Below are positions 55,839-64,000 of a stretch of DNA of 64,000 bases, piece by piece. This DNA is from Epichloe hybrida (taxonomy: Eukaryota > Ascomycota > Sordariomycetes > Hypocreales > Clavicipitaceae): assembly GCA_019022495.1 (NCBI GenBank), contig JAFEKR010000064.1, positions 79,567 to 143,566 of the forward strand. The letters run 5' to 3'. Every line of letters begins with the position of its first letter. Within the stretch, counting starts at the first letter, position 1. The translations under genes were made by a program, and so were the position numbers. The notes under the pieces were generated by a model. It was given only the letters and a program-made list of their open reading frames with translations. It was not told the DNA's origin and did no database searches.

Positions 55839-56861
55839 GGCCCTGACGAATAATGTGTAGCTATCGATGAGGCCCGGAAACGTATATCAATTGGCTTGTG
55901 CTTGGCAGGCGCGCGAGGGAAGAAGCGTTGTACGCTGCGATAATCTGGACGCGGAGACAGCTAAAGTAGGAGCGGTCTGTTTGTTGTTCTTTGTGCTGTG
56001 TTTGCAGGACAACAGAAAGCGAGACGAAGGCAGCCGGCACGATAAGACCAGTTGATGGTTCGCATGACTGGGAACGGGCAATGGCGTTGTCGAGAGGCAG
56101 TCGACGAATCATGTTGCGACGCTGATTGGTCGCGGGGCTCCTTCCTCGGGCTCTTTTGTTTACAATGGGAACGGTGGGTGCTGGGGCAACTCACCATTTC
56201 TGCTCTGCTTGTCTGAGGAGGCTCGTATTGACGAGCACGTACGGAGAATCGAGTTTCTGGTACCTGAGAAAAACCTTTCAAGTCTTGGAATTGTAACGAG
56301 TCACTCGCAAAGTCGATTCTGCGTCTGCAAAGCGAAAAAAAAAAAAAGGTATTGTTGGAGGAGTTGAGGAGACTTGGGGGAAAGGAGCGAGGGTGAGATT
56401 GCTCGTCTCGTGACATGAGCAAAGCCCCACGTCCCATCTTTCCCTCTACTAGCATCTAGCATGGGTCAACATACATCAACAAGGCACGACAGGTCAACAG
56501 AGAGCGGCTGCTCGGTTGTTTGACAGGGCAACCGCATCACAATGGCACGACCAGGAAGACGAAACAACAACCAACAAGGGCTAGGAACCACTAGAAAGGC
56601 TTCTACCGTTGACAAGTATCCTGGTGATTTCTACCTTCCCACCTTCCGGCGGACAAGGGACGTGCAGGGTTCAAAGCGAAACACCACGAGGGATGCGGCA
56701 TCCACACACTAAATTGCGGTGGGAACAGCGCTTCCTTTCTTTTCTCCCTCTCCTTTTATATTTATGAATGTGAGCAGATTTCGACTCTGATGTCTGACTT
56801 TTGCGATGATGAAACACCGGCACAAAAGACCGTGGACGAATACACAAACTGGCTCAGCGCT
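55839..56861. other. promoter and leader of the light-chain gene
   Basis: No gene supported. It has an A tract at 56335-56346. The minus-strand 164-codon frame at 55961-56455 is probably leader or intron of the light-chain transcript. Confidence 0.45.
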
Positions 56862-57759
56862 TCATCGTTTCTTCGCCATGAGGATATACGTTCCCCAAAC
56901 CGTGTCAGCCTCTGCAACCCTCCACCCCTCGTCGAGTTTTATCCACGTCGGCTCCGAACCAACGATTCGATCCATTAGAATATCAGCCAGATCTCCCTGG
57001 CCACCCTCTGCTCGACTCTTGATTTCAGGATGAGCATCACGCCAGCCTTGAAATGCGCTGAATGTGCGAACATATGCTTCCAGCTGGCCTAGATTGATCC
57101 TCTTTTGCATCCATGCCGTTTCAGGGTCCGGTACCTCGGCGCAATCAGGTGTGACGTCGTAGAGAATTCGGCGGATATCCCTCCAGTCTTTTTCTGGGGG
57201 ATTCACGTCTCGTAGGAGATTGCGGAGCCTGTTCCGTCCCGGTTGTTCCCAGTAGGCATTCAGGCCGTCAAGACCCGGTTCAACCTGTCCGTCGGCGTAG
57301 CAAAACTTGTAAAATATCTTATTGGCTTGTTCATGTCCGATGAGAACATTATCTTTGTAGCCCCAGAAAGCGAGCGAACCACCAGGTTTCAGGACCCGGA
57401 AAAGCTCTGGCCAGGCTTTATCGTAGTCGAACCAGTGAGCAGACTGGCCGGCAACGATCATGTCTACAGATTTGTCGGCTAAGAAGGACAAATCCTCGGC
57501 GCCTGCTTGACGAAATGTGACCTTGGCGTCCTTGGTCGTGGAGGACGCTTGCTTGACCATGCCAGGGCTGGTGTCTATACCTACAACTTGACTGAATCGG
57601 GGACTCATTGCCCTTGTGATCAGCCCATGGCCACAGCCAATATCCAGCAAGACTCCTGAAGAGGATTGCGCATTGTGATGAGCTAAAATTGTCCTGAATA
57701 GGCTGGCCGGATATGAAGGTCTGGCTGTGGCATAGCCTGCAGCCGAGAATGTTGCTTTC
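56862..57759 (-). CDS. class I SAM-dependent methyltransferase (5' exon unresolved)
   Basis: Reads from 57759 (KATFSAAGYATARPSYPASLF) to the stop at 56862 without introns, at least 298 residues. Upstream the frame lacks an ATG and a TAG acceptor precedes 57759, so a short first exon probably lies in 57763-57860. Motif I is LLDIGCGHGLITRAM, motif II GIDTSPGMVKQA. Then QAGAEDLSFLADKSVDMIVAGQSAHWFD, then LKPGGSLAFWGY. This layout is that of fungal trans-aconitate/UbiE-like methyltransferases of the Methyltransf_11 group (yeast Crg1 and Tmt1 are relatives). The substrate cannot be told from sequence. It is divergent from the CoA-binding protein at 58178. Confidence 0.82.
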
Positions 57760-58177
57760 CTACAAGCTTCATGGTTAGCAACCTGTTGTCTGTTGCTGTA
57801 GTAAACATGCTGAGTGAGTGGCAGCGGCCATACGCGAATATGGACATTGCTATAGCGTGTCGATTGAACGGCGGTTTGTGGATTGGCTCATGGCCGTTGG
57901 AAACACCTTGATGATATGATTGCAGCGATAGCAGCACGTTGGGACGACTCCGGCAGCAGGCAGCAAGCAGCAAGCAGCAAGCAGCAAGCAGCAAGCAGCA
58001 AGCAGCAAGCACTGCTTTGGCCGAATCGGCCGACCTCGGGATAAACGAGTAGGCACTTGGAAACCCCGCAACGCCCGACGGATTTATCGTCTTTATCATT
58101 AGCTGGAGGGATGAGCTATCAATTATTACTACCGCAAACCCATCGTCCAAGCACCCATAATACATTGCTGATGCACG
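57760..58177. promoter_or_regulatory. divergent methyltransferase / CoA-binding promoter region
   Basis: Shared 5' region of two divergent genes. It includes the 7-bp repeat at 57961-58010. The missing first exon of the methyltransferase probably lies in 57763-57860. Confidence 0.4.
57961..58010 (+). repeat. 7-bp minisatellite (CAGCAAG)n
   Basis: Seven perfect units in the divergent promoter. Confidence 0.95.
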
Positions 58178-58700
58178 ATGGCTGCCGAAACCGCCGCCCG
58201 CAAATTCTTTGCCTCTCCCTTGTTTGCCGTTGTCGGCGCAAGCTCCAACCCGGCCAAGTTCGGCCATAAAGGCTCGTAATCCGTTCATCGTTCATACACC
58301 CGTTGTTCCTTGCTAACCTGCCACGGCTGCAGTTCATGCTTGGTACTTGCACCATGGCTTGGATGTCACCCCCATCAATCCTGGGTCGTCAACAGTGACG
58401 GTCGGGGGCAAAGACTATCCCACTGTCCCCGACTTATCATCGCTGCCGAATCCCAAAGAGACGTCTGTATCTGTCATTACAGCGCCGCCTGTCACGCTCA
58501 GGGTTCTGGAGGAAGCAAAGAAACTGGGAATCCCCGCCATCTGGTTGCAGCCTGGCACGTTTGACGACGAGGTGCTGAAGGTGGCTCTTGGGCAGAGCGC
58601 CTTCGAGTCTGTTGTTTTTGGAGCCGGGGGCCGGGGCCACGAAGGCTGGTGCGTTCTTGTGGACGGCGAAAAGGCCATGAAGGATGCTGGAAAGCTGTAG
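58178..58700 (+). CDS. CoA-binding (Rossmann) domain protein, YccU-like
   Basis: Exons 58178-58271 and 58333-58700 give 153 residues. The product matches small CoA-binding proteins: MAAETAARKFFASPLFAVVG, then ASSNPAKFGHK/VHAWYLHHGLDVTPINP with the splice after GHK. It continues GKDYPTVPDLSSLPNP, SVSVITAPPVTLRVLEEAKK, GIPAIWLQPGTFDDEV and a C-terminal GWCVLVDGEKAM. The frame requires the exon to end in AAAG with the intron starting GCTCGT, so this is a non-canonical GC-AG intron of 61 nt; no GT donor in the region keeps the frame. Function of the eukaryotic family is unclear; a cofactor-binding role is inferred. Confidence 0.85.
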
Positions 58701-59384
58701 AGTAGACAAAGATATTACCGGATAGCTACGACGGAGTCGCATTGCCGAATGAGAAGCGACTGGTACTGGAATCACGAAAACATTACTCCGTGCGGAGTAT
58801 TTTGTACGAAATCAAGGTTCCCGGCACACCACCGAGGAAAGGGCTTGCAGCATCATTCTTTGAACGGCGTAAGCTGCGGCCTGAACAAACACCACATCCA
58901 AAAAAAGGTCTCTAATATTCATGCGTTTTCGTCTCAAACGTTCCAAGGCCGTAGATATGTGGCAGTCATGTACATGTATATTATGGAGTGCCCCGTCAAC
59001 GATTGGCCGTTGGCGTGGGCGGCCCCACATTCGCCCAAAGTAAACAAACGCGGTCAACGCCTGCCAACCATACACACGGCCTTCGTCACGACTACAGCCC
59101 GCCTCCCTTTTATCTAACCTGTTAACATTGCTAAGAACCGCTTCGATTGACTGAAACCCCACAGGATCGCCGAGGAAAACATTCTCTATACGCCAACACG
59201 GCTTGGATCACTGCATCTCCGAAATGATTCGAAACATTCTCTGAGCTCGCCAAATTTCTTCTCGGTTGCGCCTGCTGGCTCGCCGTCGACTGCCGCGACA
59301 GCTGCAACATCCGCGTCCAGCACACGAGAGTTTGGCTACCGCCGACGACGAACAGAAGAATCACGGGTCAATTTTTCCGTCACC
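58701..59384. other. intergenic, bir1 promoter
   Basis: No gene seen. A palindromic actccgtgcggagt lies at 58785-58798. The ~250 bases before 59385 are the bir1 5' leader. Confidence 0.5.
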
Positions 59385-61674
59385 ATGGATCAATACTTCA
59401 CTTACGAGGCGCGGCTGGCCTCCTTCCAGAAGAATTCGAAGAAGAGAGGATCTACTGCCAACGGGCGTGGCAAGACTCTCAGTTGGCCACACAAGCAGAT
59501 CGCGCCAGCAACCGTATGTCGCGCCGAAGCGATCCTTGGAGCTTTTGAGCATTCTGAACTTGCTGACATTTATGATGTAGCTTGCCAAAGCAGGATTCTA
59601 CTTCCAGCCGTACCCCGAAAACCCCGATAATTGTGTTTGTTTTCTCTGCGGTAAAGGCTTGGATGGGTGGGAATCAGGTGACGACCCGCTGCAGGAGCAT
59701 CTTAAGCACGCTTCTGCCTGTGGCTGGGCCATAGTTGCGGCCATCGAGTCGGATATTGAGGAATATGCTAAACAAGACCCGAGTTTACCTCACATGGTGG
59801 AGGCGCGAAAGGCAACTTTTGCTGGCAAATGGCCTCACGAGGGAAGGAAAGGCTGGAAATGCAAGACGAAGCAGGTAAGTCGGGAAGGCGCCCTTGAGAG
59901 TGGATTGTCTTGCTAATTGCCAGTAAATGTAGCGTCGGCCCTGGGTCAGGGAGGCAAAAAGACAGTCACCAGAAAGAAAAAAGCCGCAACCACAAAGGCG
60001 GCGAGCAAGACTAAGTCAAAGAAGTCACAGGCTGTTAAAGAAGAGGAGGAGGAGGAGGAGGAGGAAGACAACGAATCAGTTCATGAAGAACTTCCTGTGC
60101 AGCCAAAAGCAAACAAATCTGCACGGGGGAAGAAGCGAGAAAGTGATGCCATGGACGACTCCGTTGTCTTCTTGTCCGAAGCCCCGGCTCCCAAAAAGCA
60201 AGCAACTGCATCTCGTGGAACTATCCAGATGGGTAGCTCCGCCATCACTGCCGAAGACGTTGAATCAGTCACCGCTCCCAAAGCGACAGGGCGCGCAAGC
60301 AGCTCAAGCGCCAAGTCTAACCGCAAGCCATCAGCGTCTGTGGCTTCATTACGCGCTGCGCCTGAGGATTTTCCAGACGACGAAGAAATTGAACGTCAAC
60401 TTGAGGCCGAGCTGGACAAATTCACTACTGATGACGAGATGGCCCATGATTCGGATTCAGAACGCTCTATGGCGAAGAACAAGACCACAAAGGCAACGGC
60501 AGTCGCCGTCAAGTCTCAAGACTACGCCATGTTCGATCCGGCTGAGATAAAAGCAGATGATGAAGCTTTGGACGAGGAACTTCGAAATCTCCAGGCCGAG
60601 ATGGAGGTCGATGAGCCAAAGCAGGAGCTCCATGCTCCCAAGAAAGGGCACAAAGCAGGAACAGGAACCCACAAGGCATCAAAGCAGACAAGGGCAAGGA
60701 AAGCAAAAGCGCCATCACCGCCCCGAGAATTGGAGCCGGAGCCGGTGCCGGTGCCGGAACCAAAGGCGAAACCGGAGACAGAGACAGATATGATCGAGCC
60801 CCCGGTGGAAGAAGACGAGAATGAAGAAAGCATTGGCAGTACAGACACGGTGGTCAAGAACACAGAGTGTGTGCTGTCTCCTCCAGCGAAGAAGCCTCGT
60901 GGAAGAGCTGCCAATTCCTCCCTGGCCTCGAATGCTAGCACCAAGTTGGCAGATGCACCTGCTAAAAAAGGTCGTGGTCGACCAGGGAAGGCAGCTGCCA
61001 GTTCCTCACCGCCGGAAAATTCTCCAGCACCCGTTGTGGATCAGCCTGGGGACCTCGAGTCCGAGATACACGAGGATGTTGATGAGATGGAAGCTGCTAC
61101 AGCTCCATTGCCCAAGCCTTCTTCACCTGTTGGTCGGGGCTTGTCTTGCCAAGTAGTTTCGGAACCACGGTTGGTAGCTGAGCCCCCGTCGACTCCAACC
61201 AAAGTTATATCTCCAGCTCCGTCCGCCCGGCAGCCCGCTTTGTCACCATCTCAGTCACCGCAGTCTTCTGATGCTGAAAACCAACCCCCCTCGTCTGTAC
61301 CAGTGGCCAACGCCAAGACAAGGCGGGTCGTACTTGCTCCTGTGGCAGCTACGCCGATGCGCAACTCTCCCTTAAAGCGTAACATGCTGGCTGCTGGATT
61401 GCAAAGCCAAACTCCCTGGACTGTCGTCGACTTGGATGCGGTCTTGGGAACCGCAGGTGTGATGGCGGACAAGGAAAATGCGGTCAGCCGCCTGTTGAAG
61501 CAGGGTACAGGCCTCAGCAGTCCAGAGAAATTGATGACGGTCGAAGAATGGATATATTTCAATGCAGGCGAAGCAGAGAAGAAGCTCAAGCATGAATGTG
61601 AGGCAATGGTCACACGGTTTGAACAGGAAGGTACCAGAGCTATGAACGTTCTGGAGGATTTGCCCGTAGAGTAA
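59385..61674 (+). CDS. bir1: Bir1/survivin, chromosomal passenger protein, second BIR truncated
   Basis: Fungal survivin that recruits Aurora kinase to kinetochores and the spindle midzone. Exons 59385-59513, 59581-59874 and 59950-61674 give 715 residues; introns run GTATGT...TGTAG and GTAAGT...GGTCAG. BIR1 is complete: start MDQYFTYEARLASFQKNSKK, AKAGFYFQPYPENPDNCVCF, LCGKGLDGWESGDDPLQEHLKH, ACGWAI, with the CxxC...H...C zinc set. BIR2 starts with VEARKATFAGKWPHEGRKGWKCKTKQ, then the next exon passes straight into a basic/acidic disordered region (GGKKTVTRKKK...EEEEEEEEED). The expected LVEAGW... and zinc-ligand half is absent. The long middle is charged with GRGRPGK AT-hook-like motifs. The conserved C-terminus is ADKENAVSRLLKQGTG and MTVEEWIYFNAGEAEKKLKHECEAMV. 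The third-exon acceptor is inferred from frame. Confidence 0.9.
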
Positions 61675-62728
61675 AAGGGCATGGATGAATTATGCACAAT
61701 GGCGAAATCTGGACGGTTGACAAGGACTGGAGGGATGAAACATGATGTCTACGGAATTCGGGTGCATGAGCATGGACAGGCGTTTTTGGGTTTTGTTTCG
61801 AATGCAATAAGCATTCCGGTCACTCAGTGTGCGCTAATCGATTTATGAGCATGTCAATGACCATACGGACTAATACTCCGTACACTCATGAATGCATGAC
61901 TTGTTGGGTGGACTGCATCAGTGCTTCTTCATCAACAAGTTGTCGAGTGGAAACTGGATCTTACCTGCCCCATGTCAAGCAAGGCCGCCATCGGTTCCAC
62001 ATGACCATGTCAAAGAACAAATAAAAGATGACAGGGAGACTGAAAGATACACCGGACGCAGGTCTTGATCACCGGCAACCCGTGACGAGGAAGTCACATC
62101 GTCAGCGTCTTGCAGTCTGCAGTGCAATCTGCATCTAGCCGAGATTGGCAGCATCGGAAGGAATGAGGTGATGCAGATTGCACAGCATTCTGATTATCTT
62201 CCGGCCCCCCATTGCGGCGCATATGTAGTAGTGAACATGGCTTGTTGATACGAAGAAGTCGGACGATGGCTTGACGCCAGTGGCGCCAAGGACGGGGCGA
62301 GTTCTGCTCGGGGCAATGGGGGGTGGTTTGTGCGAGCCGCTGCGGGGCATTTACTGGGGCGGGAAGTGGTCATGTCGAAAAAAAGGTTAAACGGAAAGTA
62401 TTAGATGCTTTTTTTTTATTTTTTTTTACGAAAATGATGAGACGAACTAGCAGCGTGAAGCATCAAGGTTTTCGGGGTGCCGTAGTAGATTTTTCTCTCT
62501 CTCTCTCGATCTCGATCTCGAAAAAAAAAAAAAGGTATGACCTGCACGTATGGAACCGCTGTGTCAGACCCCATATAAGCAGCCAGGTAGTTCCGTATGT
62601 TCAATCTCTCTTGACGATTTACGAACGATTTATCAAGGTCCCCATTCCAGACGCGGAGACGTCGTGAACAAGAAGACCAATAAATTGTTCTCGCTAGACC
62701 AAACCCACCGAACCCACCACCCAACAAG
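61675..62728. other. intergenic between bir1 and NucA/NucB-like gene
   Basis: No gene seen. It has CCGTA motifs at 61864-61882, a CTCTCT/GATCTC tract at 62494-62518 and A and T tracts at 62410-62428 and 62521-62533. Confidence 0.5.
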
Positions 62729-63589
62729 ATGCGCTTCACTGCCATGTGCTGCATCTTCATCACGGGCGTCTACACGTCGTCGACGCCAGACATCACCTTC
62801 AAATGTCGCCACATGCCCGAGATCTGCACAAACATGTGCTGGGCGATGCGGTGCGCGGAGCCGCGCTTCCCCCAAACGCTGACGTGGGACAACCGCTCGG
62901 TCGGCGACAACGTCATGTACCCGAACCTCAAGGCGTCCGGGTGCAAGATCGCGGACAACAGGTGCAGGGAGCACCGCGTGCAGCACGGCTCCATGGAAGG
63001 CGTCTTCTCCATTTGCGACGAGTACCCCTTCTACTTCACCCTCGAGAGCGGCCTGGCCAACGGCCACGCCGTGTCTCGATGCGTCCGGCGCAACGCCAAC
63101 AGGGCGCAGGCCAAGAGCCTGCGGGCCACGTACACGCCGTGGAGGAAGCAGGGCCTCGGTACGCACAAGCTGCAGGTTGGCATCGCGGATCCCGGGTACA
63201 AGGGCGTGAATTACTGCCTGAACCAGCCTTGCGTCAACGACGGCTTCGAGATGCAGGACGGCATGGCCAAGATCGACGGGGTCGACGGGGTCGACGGCAT
63301 CGATGACCAGAGGGAGCCGCCGCCGCCGCCGCCGCCGTTCCGCTTCTTCAAGACGGCGTCAGGGAACATCATGGCCTCGCTGGATGCGCTGACGCTGGGC
63401 GTGAATTTCACGAGGGCACTGCACGACGACGAGGAGGAGGACGAGGACGAGGGGGAGCCCGAGGAGACTATTATGCTGGACCGTTGGGCCGAGGAGGTGG
63501 AGGGCGCGCGAGTCAGATTTGTGAGTGATGTCTTGCTTGAGGAGGTATCTGCCGAGCATGCTGCTCTTGTTGATGCTCTTGTTGAGTAG
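62729..63589 (+). CDS. secreted NucA/NucB-type deoxyribonuclease-like protein
   Basis: Single exon, 286 residues. A short hydrophobic start (MRFTAMCCIFITGVYTSS) probably acts as a signal peptide. Cys-rich order: ITFKCRHMPEICTNMCWAMRCAEPRF, then CKIADNRCREH, then CDEYPFYFTLESG...SRCVRRNANRAQ. This is the fungal NucA/NucB arrangement; the C-D-E-[FY]-P-F motif marks the putative nuclease core. Bacterial NucA/NucB are secreted DNases; fungal ones are little studied. The C-terminal third has a Pro run (PPPPPPP) and an acidic DDEEEDEDEGEPEE patch, so it is probably disordered. GC content is high, similar to the DUF7053 gene. Activity is inferred from the family, not shown. Confidence 0.72.
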   Translation: MRFTAMCCIFITGVYTSSTPDITFKCRHMPEICTNMCWAMRCAEPRFPQTLTWDNRSVGDNVMYPNLKASGCKIADNRCREHRVQHGSMEGVFSICDEYPFYFTLESGLANGHAVSRCVRRNANRAQAKSLRATYTPWRKQGLGTHKLQVGIADPGYKGVNYCLNQPCVNDGFEMQDGMAKIDGVDGVDGIDDQREPPPPPPPFRFFKTASGNIMASLDALTLGVNFTRALHDDEEEDEDEGEPEETIMLDRWAEEVEGARVRFVSDVLLEEVSAEHAALVDALVE

Positions 63590-64000
63590 ACGTCGGGGGG
63601 TCGGGAAGCTCTCCCTCCTCCAAGAAGGGTCTGGGGTGAGATGCCGTGAGGCCGTGAGAATGAGAGCCGTTGACGAATCGTACCATTATTATTACTAATC
63701 CGTACATGTAAAAAAAAACTTCTGCCGCTGCGGACTACGGACTACTCATGTATGTATGTAGCTACCGATCCCCGGTTCGGCCTATTAATTGCGGCAATTT
63801 TGCTGCCTCGCTCCTTCCATGACGGTTTCCACCAGTCGGAGTCGTCTATTGATCTGTACATAATCTTGCGGATGGAGTCGGGCATGATTTGCAACTACCG
63901 GGGTTCGAATCCCAACCCCAATCCCAGTTCCCAGTCATGACTTTCTCCCTATTACGTCGGTAATCCGTAGCATGACTCCGTACTCCGTACTTTTACTCTC
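63590..64000. other. right window edge, intergenic
   Basis: 3' flank of the NucA/NucB-like gene. It contains CCGTA motifs at 63700, 63728-63746 and 63958-63990, and a GTAT tract. A T-arm-like ggggttcgaatccc at 63899-63912 is not accompanied by the rest of a tRNA. Confidence 0.5.

Noticed and set aside
63899..63912. tRNA T-arm (ggggttcgaatccc)
   Set aside because: No acceptor, D or anticodon stems can be placed around it.

Overview
This window is nuclear DNA of a filamentous ascomycete. Genes are broken by short GT-AG introns of about 50 to 230 bases. The gene set is a Pezizomycotina one: an FlbA-type RGS regulator, an Orc4 with a PHD finger, a DUF7053 protein, kelch and GPI cell-wall proteins, and a fungal NucA/NucB-like secreted protein. 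The mix suggests Sordariomycetes, probably Hypocreales, but the sequence alone does not give a species. There is no operon logic; genes are individually promoted on both strands.

Layout. 0.6-2.4 kb: Msc2-type zinc transporter (-). 3.5 kb: intron-containing tRNA-Pro (-). 4.6-6.0 kb: secreted M28 aminopeptidase relative (+) that has lost two catalytic-site residues and carries a one-base frameshift. 6.6-8.0 kb: fungal protein with an ADP-ribosyltransferase-like pattern (-). 8.6-12.9 kb: a decayed, repeat-rich island with diverged direct repeats, a 31-bp-arm hairpin and open-frame fragments. 13.4-14.7 kb: CDC73 (+). 14.7-24.9 kb: ten kilobases with one tRNA-Cys and many minisatellites. 25-27.3 kb: flbA (+). 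29.5-30.3 kb: Asn-Gly-rich GPI protein (+). 30.8-31.6 kb: DUF7053 protein (-). 33-35.6 kb: ORC4 (-). 37.3-39 kb: a conserved fungal protein interrupted by TAG (-). 39.7-43.3 kb: divergent pair ENP1/HGH1. 43.5-46.1 kb: kelch membrane protein (-). 48.5-51.5 kb: Ser/Thr-rich wall protein (+). 51.8-54.3 kb: PRD1-type M3 metallopeptidase (-). 55.2-55.8 kb: Cdc4-type myosin light chain (-). 56.9-57.8 kb: methyltransferase (-), divergent from a CoA-binding-fold protein (58.2-58.7 kb, +). 59.4-61.7 kb: Bir1/survivin (+) with an apparently truncated second BIR domain. 62.7-63.6 kb: NucA/NucB-like secreted protein (+).

The conserved genes are mostly housekeeping: replication licensing, Pol II elongation, 40S ribosome assembly, eEF2 folding, cytokinesis, chromosome segregation, zinc homeostasis and G-protein signalling. 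Between them lie long intergenic stretches full of mono- to 12-base tandem repeats and a recurring short motif, ACTCCGTA/AATCCGTA, often arranged as an imperfect palindrome. The most unusual items are the inactivated M28 protein, the truncated BIR2 of Bir1, the nonsense codon in the conserved protein at 38.7 kb, the hairpin at 10.9 kb and the dispersed CCGTA motif. All exon boundaries were read by eye from splice signals and frame; no searches or alignments were run. Family assignments come from recognising motifs.
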